DNA of 64,000 nucleotides, taken from assembly GCA_015501605.1 (NCBI GenBank), contig JADNRZ010000009.1, forward strand, positions 1,736,001-1,800,000. The letters are read 5' to 3'. Origin of the DNA: Panaeolus papilionaceus (lineage: Eukaryota; Basidiomycota; Agaricomycetes; Agaricales). Within the stretch, counting starts at the first letter, position 1, and every line of letters begins with the position of its first letter. The notes beneath the pieces are model-generated. The model saw only the letters and a list, made by a program, of their open reading frames with translations, did not search any database and was not told the origin of the DNA. Of this stretch, positions 1 through 10,982 are shown one piece after another. The position numbers and the translations under genes were made by a program.

Positions 1-1624
1 GGAGAACTTGAGAGCGTCGGGAGAACGATCCCAGTCTTGGGTGATGGTGAAGCGAACATCCTTTTCGAGGTCGTAGACGACGATCTTATGACTACAGCAG
101 CAAGGTAAGTACTGAGAAATGCATCCGCTTTAGCAATACACATACCGATCGCTCTCATAGCCATCCTCGTCGAGTTCCAACCAAGCAGCTTTGGTGCCTT
201 TGGTGTTGAAGATGACACTGTGAACAGCACCTTGCTTTCCAGAAGTAAGCTCCTTGGGCTCTTGTCCTCCAGCGATAGGAACGACATAGACCTATAAAAT
301 ATCAGCAGACCGCTTCGTTGTCCCAATAGAGCACAACTCACGTTCTGTTTCGTGTGCCATGCCTGATCGAGTTTGGGATCTTTGGTGGTATAGATAATAT
401 GGGTCTCGGAGACGTCGAAATCGTCTTCTCCGCCAAATGGCTCAACAGGAGAGTACTACAGGAAGACGTCAATATCAACATCATAGATTTGGAGAATATG
501 GGTAAAGTAGAGACGTACATGTCCAGTGCCTTGAAGTGGGCTTGAAATGACCTGAGCGACAGAGAAGCTTCCCGCCGCTCCCTGCTCAAACTTCACACTG
601 AACAGCTGAGGGCCTTTCTTCTCCTGCCAGACGTCCCAATGACGAACATATGTAGTGTCATACACAAGCGCATTGTTGCCACGGTTCTCCCATGCCTTGT
701 CTTGCTCGGCGACTGTTGACAGATTTCCATCTGGATAGACGTACGCGCTGAAAACGAGAGTGTTGGTGTTCGGATTGAAGCGGAAGTTGCCTGCGGTTTT
801 GGTGGGAAGTGTGCCGATGAGAGTGGGGGTGAGAGTAACGTCTGGGTCAGGGCTGGGTGAGTCGGGAGGGCTCTGATCGAGAGAGATTTCGTAGGTGTAA
901 ATCTCGGAATGGTCGTCTTTCTCGATGACATGAGCAATGCTGGTGGGGCCGACCCAGAATGTGTCGCCGCCTTTCTCGAGCTGAGAGGGTCATGATCGAG
1001 GTTAGGAGCTCAAATCCTAGCTAGATCGGAGGCTGCTTACAGGGATATGAAGAGATTTTCCGTCGTCTTTCAGAGATACGACATAGATTGATTTGTTGTT
1101 TCTATCGTTCGAATGAAAGAGTAGATATGATCAGAATTATACGCAAGACCAGTAGATGTTTAGATACGTACTTGCGATCCTTTAGCGAGTATTGACTGAA
1201 CGGAACGATGGCAAGGTCACCAGTGGGATTGGCAACGGCTGCTCCAGGACGACCAAGTTGAACCTGGAGCCACGACAGATCAATTTCCGGTATCTGCATT
1301 CAACCAAGTAGCCAGACATACCAGGTCCTTCGGCGCAAAAACATCGTCTCCCTCCTTGAACTGGAAATCGTCCGTAGGCATAATCTTGTGCTTGTGATTG
1401 TAATGTGTAGAGCCAATGTTTGACGAAACAGGAAGAGTCGAGTCGAGGCCCAAATCCGTCGTAGATGCCGGAGTATTGGGATTCTGCAAGGGAAGCTGGG
1501 AGGCAGCAAGACCACCCAACAATGCGAACGGGAACCTCATGATGTACAGTCCGGTCAATATAACCGCAACAACCACAAGGCTCAGACCGTATCTATGTAT
1601 ATGTTTCTGGTTATAGCTCGCCAC
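1..1624 (-). CDS. S9-family serine dipeptidyl peptidase (DPP V / acylaminoacyl peptidase-like), 5' part, runs off left edge
   Basis: Start ATG at 1624. The first exon encodes a short basic N-terminus and one hydrophobic segment (about residues 13-35), so the product looks like a type II membrane protein or has an uncleaved signal. An intron (about 1321-1264) joins FAPKDL to VQLGRPGAAVANPTGDLA, a typical opening of the S9C beta-propeller. Further exons read LEKGGDTFWVGPTSIAHV, then TTYVRHWDVWQEKKGPQLF, then AWHTKQNVYVVPIAGG, then AAWLELDEDGYESDR, in the order known from fungal DPP V-like enzymes. The catalytic alpha/beta-hydrolase domain (Ser-Asp-His) would lie beyond position 1 and is not visible. 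Members of this family remove dipeptides from the N-terminus of peptides. At least five introns of about 50-60 nt are inferred. The family call is good; the exact subtype is uncertain without the C-terminus. Confidence 0.75.
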
Positions 1625-2119
1625 GGCTCGTTACCCGTCTGCTTGGAGAGCTCTGATAAGTTGGGTCAAATTGGAATGTCAGGGGGTTGTTATAAAGGAA
1701 GAAGCACGAGAATTTCAACAGACCTTCGTTGAAATGGCTTATTGAGCACAATCCTTATGGACGAAGTCTACGAAACACGAGAAACGATGGGAAAGAAGGT
1801 TGAAATTGGACGGACAGTGAGAACGTTGCGGGTGGAATGAAACAAGGTGTGGAAACCGAAATACTGCGTGAGGTCTAAATTGTGTCGATATTTTCCACAA
1901 ATAGTTATCTTCCCGACCACTCAATCTACCATACCACATGGTCCCGCAGCAGATGGTTCCTTCATTTTCGTGATGATTCTTAAACATAGACGATGGCGCA
2001 AATAGTCGCCATGCGAATATAGTGGTAGAGCCATATACACGAGAGAGAGCAAGTATGTAGTATGCAGCAGCCAAGTATCGTACAACCAAACACAACTATC
2101 ATACAAGAACTATTACTCA
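1625..2119. other. Intergenic: promoter of the peptidase gene, 3' flank of MRT4
   Basis: No supported gene. Short open frames here have no family resemblance and no continuation through splice sites. The stretch separates two minus-strand genes. Confidence 0.5.
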
Positions 2120-3323
2120 TTACTCGTCCGTCTCTTCGTCGTCTTCACCCTCTGCATCTTCACCGACACCGTCCTTTTCATGCTCAGTTAGACCGCCACC
2201 CTCCACATTTTGCACGTCCCCAGTCTCAGCGTTCCACCACGCCAACAATCCAACTCGGAAAGTGACCATCTTCACACCGATTAACTTCAACAGCTGCGTC
2301 TGTTCAGCAGTCAACCCTTTGCCTTCCTGGCAAATTTTATGGGGTGCTGTTAATGTAGGCACACCCCTCACCATACTTGTTGTCAGACCAAGTTTACGAA
2401 GCTGGGGATCTTCATTATGAGGGAATGGCTCAGGAGGGTCGGAGTGCTGTCTCATGACGGGGCCGACGGGGAGGATGATTGTGCGATTGGCAACGTTTCC
2501 AGCACGGGCGAAATCTGGTTGTGAAAAGTCGGCGAACCATTCGATGACTTCTTGGGGTGGGCTTGATGTAAATAGTAGACCAACCTGGCCTTTGATTTTC
2601 TAAAACAGCAAAGAAATGAATACATTTAAATAATCCCGGATACGCATAGCATACATTTGCAATTTTGTGGAGACCTTGTCTGTGTTCCTCTTCAGGTGTG
2701 TTGCCTAGTGCTTTAGCCATCACCGCACCGCGACCTAGGAAAATTCGTGCAGAGCTGCAAAAATGAAAAATGAAATTGTGAATGAGCACTCTGCACTTGC
2801 AATGCACACAAGTAGGACAGATAAACATTGCCACAATGGAGAAGAAAAACTCACTCTTTCCACAGCTTCCTCACTGTCTTCAGGTGAGCATTTCTCATCG
2901 CTCCAACCTCGAAAAGCCAGCAGTATTGGTACTTGTCAGCATTGGCTTGTACCTGAATAGTTGTGGGATTGGAAGTGTACGTCGTCGATAGATAACAGCA
3001 TGAAGGAAGGGTCGAGATAAAAATGAGAAGGAATTCACAGAGAAGAGAGATATGTAGCAGATCAGAAGTCGTTCAATAAAATAACAGTGAACACACGCAC
3101 CTCAGCCATAAGTGCGTTCTTTTGATCCCTGGTCTTCTTAGAGACCTTGGTTAAGGAAACTGAAAAAAGTAAAGCGCGACGATTAGCGTTTCGTTCATAT
3201 TTTGGTTTCTGCAGCCGATAATGGCAAGACTATGGGGAGATATCGTGTCCGAATGCACCGTCCAATTCAGAGATCTTGAAAAAAGGGTAGCATACCAAGC
3301 TTTGATCGTTTGGACTTTGGCAT
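2120..3323 (-). CDS. MRT4: mRNA turnover protein 4 homologue (P0-like ribosome assembly factor)
   Basis: Exon 1 (3323-3296) encodes MPKSKRSKL. Exon 2 (3159-3101) continues VSLTKVSKKTRDQKNALMAE, the hallmark N-terminus of Mrt4. Later exons read NADKYQYCWLFEVGAMRNAHL, SSARIFLGRGAVMAKALG, EEEHRQGLHKIAN, GLLFTSSPPQEVIEWF, and finally QLRKLGLTTSMVRGVPTL with CKEG-like CQEGKGLTAEQ. The tail (GEDAEGEDDEETDE) is acidic. Mrt4 is a nucleolar paralogue of ribosomal stalk protein P0 (uL10). It occupies the P0 site on pre-60S particles and is exchanged for P0 late in assembly. The first intron is about 134 nt; the others are about 50-90 nt. Length (about 245 aa) and all conserved blocks agree with the family, so the gene looks intact. 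Confidence 0.92.
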
Positions 3324-3905
3324 TTCGGGATAATGGCTTTATTAAGATAGAGGTAATTCCACGCCGTTTCCTGGTTATTGAAAGCAGATATACAGTGCAC
3401 CGAGCGTCTTCGTCAGGTGGAGGTAATTGGCCGTTTAAATGAGGCCTTTTTGGAGTCGATAGCGGGTATGCGAAGTCAAAGATTTCGAGACAAGTTTATC
3501 CCAACTTGTATCTCAGTCAGACGTAAAATAGAAAAGAAAAGAAGGGAAAATAGCCCTGAGATAAGGACAAGAAACGAGGATTGCAAGCCAGAGGCAGTAG
3601 ATTGACAAATTAGCAGTAAAAATTTTGAACTCCGATCTGCTTTCCATTTTAGGCAATCAGACCGTGCCGCGGCGCGCGCCTTCTTGGACTGTAACTTAGG
3701 TTCAGCAACTTCTACACCCTGTGGAGGGATTGACGTCGACACTACATATATACAGACGCCTCGTTGATTAATTGTCCCCCATTATATGTAAGCCGTTGGA
3801 CAATATGCGTGTGCGAGTTTGATTGCTTTTATTTCTCTTGCCGACTAAGGTTGTATTTACAAATAAATACGCAAGACGTGCGCACTGCTATGAATCTACG
3901 AGTAG
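3324..3905. other. Intergenic between MRT4 start and the 3' end of the NACHT-pseudokinase gene
   Basis: No gene supported. A GC-rich patch (about 3664-3680) and overlapping short frames on both strands are present. A minus-strand frame at 3476-3742 starts with ATG and ends in a hydrophobic stretch but matches nothing I recognise. Confidence 0.4.
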
Positions 3906-5175
3906 CTACGTAAAGCCAACAAAGACCCAATCAGGTGGAAGTTCAAGATAGGGGTGTTGAAGTAGAACGTTTGCTGCAGGTCGATGATGAGGATCGCTAT
4001 TACCCGTCATTCAAGCGAAGATTTAGGCTGAGTAAAAAAAGAGCTCAGATTGTGCTTACGATTGAAAACATAGGCTATTGAAATCTTGGGCGTCTGGCAT
4101 TTTGAGAACCTCTTCAGGCAGAGGAGGCGCCTTTTTTTCTCGGAGCTGGGGTTTCGGTGAGGCACAAACGACACTTTGCCTATAAAAAAGGACCGAACCT
4201 GTTGAAGAACCTCGGCAGTTGTTACACTTCGCCATGGCCGGTCTGCGGTCCACATTTCATGCACTAAGCAGCCTAAACTCCAGATGTTGACCTTTTCGTC
4301 GTAGCCAGGTTGATCAGAATTGTCCTCAACAATTTCAGGGGCCATCCAATAGAGAGAGCCCTTCAAGTGAGCATGCACGCGCTTTTGTTGTAGCATGCTT
4401 TTCGACATCTCGAAGTTCGAGATTTTGCAGAGGCCATTCATCTCAATTAAGATGTTTGCAGTTTTGAGATTCTGGGAAAAATATCAGTTGACTTGATGAG
4501 AACCACTCCTGAAAATCAATCTTAACTCGGTGGATGATACCCTTAGAATGAATGTGTTTCAGCCCATTCAGAATTTGAGCAGCAAAACTCTTTGTCACTG
4601 GGGGGCCAAAGCTGCCATGCCGATTCAACCAACTCTCCATTGAGCCGCCAGGGACATATTCCATAAAGCTATAATAGCCCCCGTTTCAGTACTGGAGTCG
4701 CGTCGCGTTTTTTGAAGATACTCACAGGCTGGCAGTCTCTGGTTTCTGTTCATAACCCAGATACTGGAGGATGTTGGGATGGTCCAGATTCCGCAGCACG
4801 TTTTGGGAGTCCCGCTGGAGCGCTCGTACCATGTTGTTGATAGCGTTTTCCATGTTGTCGCATGGTGTTTCTGGGTGCTTGACCTGCTTCGCTGCGATCA
4901 TCTCCCCAGAATGGTTATTGAGAGCGAGATAGATCCTTTTTTCGCCCCTGCATTGGCATATTTGTTCTCCTTTAGTCCAACTCGTAATTACGGAACTAGG
5001 GTTGGATCGACGCCCGGCCAGATACTCTCCAACATATTCAGCCGGATATTGATCATGGTGATAAGGATGTGGCGGGAGTGAAGCAAGGTTCAGTCCCTTG
5101 CGTTTGCATTGGTCAAAAGTCTGTCCCTTGAAATTTATAAACCGGCGAGCTGCAAGGGGAAGAGTGACGCACATT
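3906..5175 (-). other. Pseudokinase domain (MAPKKK/STE11-like fold) at the end of the NACHT gene
   Basis: Order of kinase motifs on the minus strand: a degraded glycine loop (CQCRGEKRIYLAL); beta-3 Lys retained (GEMIAAKQV); helix C with Glu apparently changed to Asp (ALQRDSQNVLRNL); DHPNILQYLGY; hinge FMEYVPGGSMESWL; catalytic loop HR plus NLKTAN across an intron ending CCCAG, i.e. HRN instead of HRD; metal site NFE instead of DFG (CKISNFEMSK); activation segment GSLYWMAPE; helix F VNIWSLG instead of the usual VDIWSLG; then KKAPPLPEEV, HHRPAANVLLQHPYL and the C-terminal ELPPDWVF typical of STE11/BCK1-like kinases. The fold should be preserved, but phosphotransfer is very unlikely. ATP binding is conceivable because the beta-3 Lys remains. 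Confidence 0.75.
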
Positions 5176-7719
5176 TAAATAGGTACGCAAAATAGGGTCT
5201 GAGTAGAGTGCCGGAATCTGCGCTCGTGTCTTTCTTATCTCGGAAGCCAGTTGCATAGATATGCTGGAGAAATTTAGCAAGCAGGCGAAATCCAACGAAT
5301 TAGGAAAAAGATGTTCGGGTTGAAGCTCAGGCCCTGGGACTACTTGACCCTCGTCACACACACCGTCAGTGAGACTATCACGGGGAAAAAGTCATATGAG
5401 GAACAGAAGAGGAATGCATCGACGGAGACCCACCAATTCCGCAATGCTTTTAGATAATACAGCGCAGCAGCCATGTATTCCTCCGGTGAAAATATTGGCG
5501 GTATCGTAGTCTTCACATGCTTTGAGGACACTCTAGTTTCCAGGAAATGTATGAAATCGCGCCACATGAAGGTTTGAATGTTGTAATAAGCGAAGGGATC
5601 ATAAGCGCCGTTGGTAAAGAACCGTCCTAGATCACCATGCTCCTTGACCAAAGTAGTGTGTACACACTCAACCAGCTTATATTCATTCGGGGCGACTCCC
5701 TTTTCGCGATGGGGTGGGCACCAGTACCATCCTCCACGACACATGGAGGAAATTATCAGTAACTCAGTCGGCAATATGGGTTGCAACTGAAGATACAGTG
5801 ACAAAATGTGTTGCATTGGGGGAAGGAAGGCCCCAGCAATGACCGTATCGAGGAGCACGTGTGGGTCGGCCGACCTCTAACATGGTCCATTTTTGTCAGA
5901 TATTAGTTGAATAGATCAGGTTGCTCAGGTTGCTCACCGATTTTTGGATTGAATCAAAGAGCTGCTTAAACCAGCGACGCTCCGCAATGGATTGGGCAAC
6001 GGACACATCGAAAGTACTCCATTTCAATGTTGCTTCGCGCATTGTTGCGGTGGGACCTGCGGTGCGCATGTACTCGCAATTGAGAAACCACAACCAGTCA
6101 ACATATTTGGGTGTTGGCAGGTCTCCAACGTCCGGTTGCTGAGGAAGATATTCTGAAATTGGGTCTTTCTAAGTCTATTGTTCTAAAAGTGGGCTTAAGT
6201 ATAGGCCCTCACGCTCACCTTGTAGTTGCCCAAACACCATGTGAAACAACTTCAAGTGCCCTTCTTGCGTGTCGATGACCAAATCGTCAGGTGCACGGTT
6301 GCGGTCGGTTAAAAAGTCTGCGAGTGAGGCATGATAGAAGCGCAATGGGGTCTTCGATGAAGGCTGAGGGTCAATAATCGAATCAAGGTCGGTTATGAGC
6401 ACGTCAGGGGAGGAGGAGATAGAAAGAAGTTGTTCGGCGTAATGTTAGTCGTATTCTGCTGCGACCAAGGGGTATGTCAGTTGTAAAGCCAACAGAGCTA
6501 CAACTTCTTCGATGTTGTCAGCTTTACGAAGAATATGGAGATATAGAGCATCCAGATCCGCATATGGACGATCATTTTTTGGCAGGCCTGTCTGCTGCAT
6601 AATTGACTCAAGTCGTCTACTGGGAATGCCTCGCGGATCACCTATGTATTTGAGAACCGTCATAGCATATATAAACTGACCGGAGGATTTCATTACGATG
6701 AAGAGTATGAGCTCTTTGGATGGCCAACCAGGAGGAAGATGGTGCTTAAAAGGATGTGATCCAGCGATTTTAGCCATTGTTTCAGCGGTGAAGAGCTGAA
6801 TGTCTGCATCTTTATCGCAAGAATCTTGGAGTGATATCCGATAATGTGCTTGTTCGCCAAACCAGTACCTGATATGCGGTTGGGGCGGCCAGCAACCAGG
6901 ACCGTGAAAGGAAATATATCCTGCCTGCTAACAATCCTCAGCAACGCATTCAGGGCCACTCCTTGTGCCCTTTCATTATTGCATTCGTCCAACCCATCGA
7001 TGACAATGGTGCATGGAAGTGATTTGATTTCAAGCGGCTGGGCCTCTCGAAGCTGCTGGAAAGGTTTGAGGATCAGCAAGTCGACCTGTTCGTCGAGGGA
7101 TAAATCGAAGACCGCAGGATTGTTGGCAATTGCGTCCTCTACGTATGGACAGATTACAGGAATATGTTGAGTTAGGTGATATGCAATGGTAGTAACAAGT
7201 CTACCCTCGTGATGACGATGGCTGCTGGTCGAAAGACGAGAGAAAAAGAACGATGCCGCTAGGCGGTGTTTCTGATGAAGCGCTTCTGCAATTGTCTGAA
7301 AGATTGCAGACTTCCCTGCTCCTGCTGGGCCATATAACCACAAAATCAGAGCAGAAAATGCTGCGGGATCGTCACTGAAATTCAAAATAGTTTGTAGAAT
7401 GGATTTCCTTGTCCTGGGATGGCATTTGGGTGGGTCGACTCTTTCCTTAGAGTTGTGGAAGGCTGCTGGGGCAGAATGCTCACGCAGCTTGTCGAGAGCT
7501 GTAGGTTGTGAGTTAATGGAGAATATCAATGTTATATCAGTTTGGGTTCGAGGATAACGAAGTCCGCTGACCCTCTTATCAGGTATCAGAGACACAAAAC
7601 CCGATTGCTCAAATCGTTGAATACTCACTATCCTGCGTCCCTACACGAGTGTTGTTCACTATGGTGAACTGCCCTCCTTGGATGAGGTACCGCCCACCTG
7701 CCAAGGTGTTGCTCGTCAT
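3906..7719 (-). CDS. NACHT NTPase (fungal NLR-like) fused to a C-terminal STE11-type pseudokinase; one in-frame stop
   Basis: Exon 1 (7719-7629) encodes a 30-residue leader with GGRYLIQGGQFTIVNN, then exon 2 (from 7498) enters the pre-NACHT block APAAFHNSKERVDPPKCHP. Walker A is GPAGAGKS, Walker B is CTIVIDGLDEC, followed by a sensor-like FTVLVAGRPN. These define a NACHT STAND NTPase of the agaricomycete type. The helical region (about 6780-5430) includes RFYHASLADFLTDRNR, PKYVDWLWFLNCEYMR and FSPEEYMAAALYYLKALRN. Coding then passes through QIPALYSDPIL and an inferred short intron (about 37 nt) directly into a kinase-like domain ending HPYLELPPDWVFVGFT and a TAG at 3908-3906. No gap for a promoter separates the two halves. 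TAA at 6447-6445 interrupts an otherwise collinear frame, so the allele may be a pseudogene, spliced differently, or two genes. Likely role (inference): intracellular sensor or heterokaryon/immune receptor. Confidence 0.68.
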
Positions 7720-8180
7720 GCAGTGCCAGTTGAGAGGATTTGGAGGTTAACAACGATTTATATGAAGGGGCCAGAGTGTGAAACTACGGGCTTCAACACA
7801 AATGCAAACGCTGTATTTCTTTTCTTTATTGCTTGTCGGTAGAGCCTGGAATGGCTGAGTAGAAAGAAGGTATGCCAAACAATGATTGAATTGGGTGCCA
7901 ACTTTAATATAATTTCTCACCATCATCATCTTTCCACTGCGAACGAACTTGACAGATATGTTGCGCTATTTAAAAACATATCTTGGTTACAACACAGAGC
8001 TCGGCATTTCATAAGGTTTTGCTCTGCCATATCACCTACAACCGATCCTTCCTTAAGTTCCTTGACAAATTGCGGGGTATTACTCATTGTCCAAGTCCCA
8101 GCGTCCAGTCGCGGTGTTCAACCAGATTCCGCCTGTTGTATTTTCACCTTGCTAGTTAGGACTTCCAGGGCTTCTTTATT
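7720..8180. promoter_or_regulatory. Divergent intergenic region (NACHT gene minus, membrane protein gene plus)
   Basis: A 461-bp gap between two divergent starts, presumably holding both promoters. No clear TATA box or coding sequence was recognised. Confidence 0.4.
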
Positions 8181-10982
8181 ATGATAATCGATCCGCCAAA
8201 GCTTCAGGAGGCAGAAACAGCTCTTCAAGAACCCAGACCTCCCAATGATAGTCCTTCAGCAGAGAATCCCCCGGTGTACCCCCCTAGTCTGCATCATCTC
8301 CATCTTGATCCAGGACCCAGACAGCGCCTTGCGAGAAAGATTACTCCCAAAGGCCTATGTTTTGGTCTTGCCTTCCTTATAACATTCTTCCTTGGATTGT
8401 CGATCCTTTCGTTTATTCAGGTCACCCTAGAGCGATACTCAGAACCCCATTTCGACATGAAGGTGTATCAGGATCCAAAGTCAGGTGTCACGGACGGACC
8501 AGGGGTTGTAAAACCTCTGATTGGAAAGAAAGGTGCTCTTGGTTCGCGGTTTGATGTTGTTGCGACGGTGTGGGTCAGAGAGGGTCCTTATCTATCGCGA
8601 AGACAAGGAGTAGAGTTGGTGGAGTCCGATTTAGCAACGGCGGAACGCGTACTGTTCTCGAAAACAGTGTTCTCAAATGTTTCAGTTCAGGATAGGAGGC
8701 TCAGGACATCGGTTAACTTTGAAGTCCCTACGGATATCTTGTAAGTGTTGATCACCATGCTCATCGAACAAGGTTGCCTGATAGTGTTGACTGATTCTGC
8801 AACCAGCAACCAGCATGTGCTGCATGATACAGACCTTCGCGCATCATTTGTGCTCATTCCACATTCCCCCTCATTTCTGGATAAAGCTGTGAACTATTCA
8901 ACAGTAAACAGCAAATCCCTCCATTTACCCCCAGTCCGCTATTATTCGTGAGTTATTGTCGCCCCTTTTACAGGACAAGGATGTGCTAACTATTTATTTG
9001 CCCTATTTTATTAGACCTGGTTTCACCTCGTCGCTGACTGATGAGATTGTTGATTCCCATGGTATCTCTACTCGATTGCTTGAATTTCACCCCATCATCT
9101 CGAGATGTAGACAGCGACTTGCTAAGCAAGAAGAATACCCAATGGACGATGACGATGACGATGACGACGACGACTCAGAGTGGACTGAGTCCTTCCAGAT
9201 AGGGGGTGCCAAAAGAAAAGAGCCACCCCATCGCTTGCATCCTCAGTCAACTGTCGATCTTCCCGTTCTTGATTTTCACCCTTATGTCATTACCCGCACC
9301 TACTTGAGGGTTGTCGATATGACACTTTTATACAACCGGAAAGCTTACGATAAGCAACACAAGGCGCTAAAAAGAAGGAAATTGGCGGTGAGCTTCGGGT
9401 ATTCATTCTTTTGGTGTTGTACCTCTCAACCTAATTTACATACAGTGCACAAAAAATAGAATCAACAACGAGCTATCTTGTCAGCGTAATTTTGTTACTC
9501 ATGGAAATTTTGAGACCAAAATTCGAGTTCAATATCACAACCGAAAGCCGGATCATGAATGGGCCTATGCGCCTTACATGGATACAGCAGAATCGGCATG
9601 GGGCCCCAAGGTCGTATTCCTTTGCGTTACATTTATTGTTCCACCTATTCACAGATTTGCAGGATTTGATACCTATACCCGTTAATCGCGAGGAATGCGC
9701 ACCCACTCCCAATGGAGGATCCAGTTTGCTAGTCCCAGGTGCGCAAGGCAGCTACACACGTCGTCCCACCGAAGCTTTACACGATGTTTCGCAGACGAGT
9801 CATCCGTTAATATAACCTGGCACCTCACTTACAGTGGTCAAGAATGGGGAAAACTTTTCTATGCTGACATCTATTCGCGAACTCAGCAATTGAACATGTC
9901 TGCTTCAGAGGGAGAGAAAACACGCACGCAGTGGCAATACGCAAACACCCGTTTGTGTTCCTTCCAAATACCCTTTTTATCAGCGTCTAACAGCTTAAAT
10001 CTCTGTAGAGGGTTTGATTGGACACCCATATCGCGATGATTTCCACCCTCGGCGACAGTTTGTGCTCAGATGGATGTCGTGAGTTAATTTCTATTGCATT
10101 TGGCGAAAAGAGGTTAACCTCATTGACGACCACAGGAAGTCCCTAGTAACTGTTAACAGCGTCATCCTGGCACATTATTTCCATACACTTGCCTCGACAG
10201 ATGGGCTCTCGGTTGGGGGCACAAAGATGTATGCATCCGCTTGGATAATTGACTACATCCTCTCAGCGATTGCCCACGCCATTGCAGACCAGAAGAGTTT
10301 GCTTGATTTTGTGGTTTATCTTATATGGAGGTTCATCCCGCAAATAACAGCATTCTTGATGCTCAAGGTAGCATGGAGGGTCGAGTTCGAGTTCCCTTGC
10401 AAGGACGGTGCGAGGTTGTGGAGATTTGCGCCTGGTGCGCGAATTATGCCTCCCACACACCGCGAAAGAAGAAGCCTTAGACTTGAACAGAAAATTTCGG
10501 GTTGGAATAAATTTCTTGTAAGTAGATGATATAAACATTGACCCTGACTGACGATATTTGCTTGCCAGCTACTCTGTTGCCTGGGCGTTATTATCCACAC
10601 CTATCGCTTCCAGGATTATCACATCATTAACCCCCGAAACCCAGCCCGTTTATCTCACAAAACTCCTGTCGAAGAATACATCAAAACCTTCCAAGGACTC
10701 GTCGTGATACCCCTGTTCATCCTCGGGAAGCTTCTACAGCTTATACACAACGCGTGTAGCCGGACATTTGCTGGTACATCCAAAATTGCTGTCATGATAG
10801 CCTTTCTTGCCGTGACCATCCAAGTGGCAAGCGAGAGTGAAAGGATAGTTGGTCACATGGATGTGCATGACGGCCTGCGATTGGGCACAATTTGTGTTTT
10901 GGCTGCTCTGATGGTGGAGCTGGGTCAGAGCTGGATGTTTGAGAGTGTTTTTTCTATCGACGAAGGAGAGGATTCGCGGTGA
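8181..10982 (+). CDS. Multi-pass membrane protein of unknown function
   Basis: Not a family I recognise. Exon 1 (8181-8740) gives a Pro-rich cytosolic-looking N-terminus and one membrane segment (LCFGLAFLITFFLGLSIL, about residues 58-80). A large soluble region follows, built from exons 8807-8947, 9015-9387, 9446 onward and others. It contains a run of ten Asp (about 9145-9174) in an otherwise beta-rich, possibly lumenal domain with N-glycosylation sequons (NVS, NYS, NIT, NMS). Exons from about 9805 read ESSVNITWHLTYSG, GLIGHPYRDDFHPRRQF and SLVTVNSVILAHYFH. About six hydrophobic segments follow (YILSAIAHAIA, VVYLIWRFIPQITAFLML, LLCCLGVIIHTY, VVIPLFILGKLLQLI, IAVMIAFLAVTI, GTICVLAALMVEL), ending EDSR-stop at 10982. 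The exons join in frame at consensus splice sites, so the gene looks functional, about 760 aa. It could be an ER or Golgi protein with a lumenal domain. Confidence 0.6.

Noticed and set aside
1739..2106. Overlapping short frames on both strands upstream of the peptidase gene
   Set aside because: No homology, mutually overlapping, no splice continuation; treated as noncoding.
3476..3742. Minus-strand frame starting MSTSIPPQGVEV with a hydrophobic tail
   Set aside because: No family resemblance and lies in the presumed promoter of MRT4; the hydrophobic stretch is likely chance.
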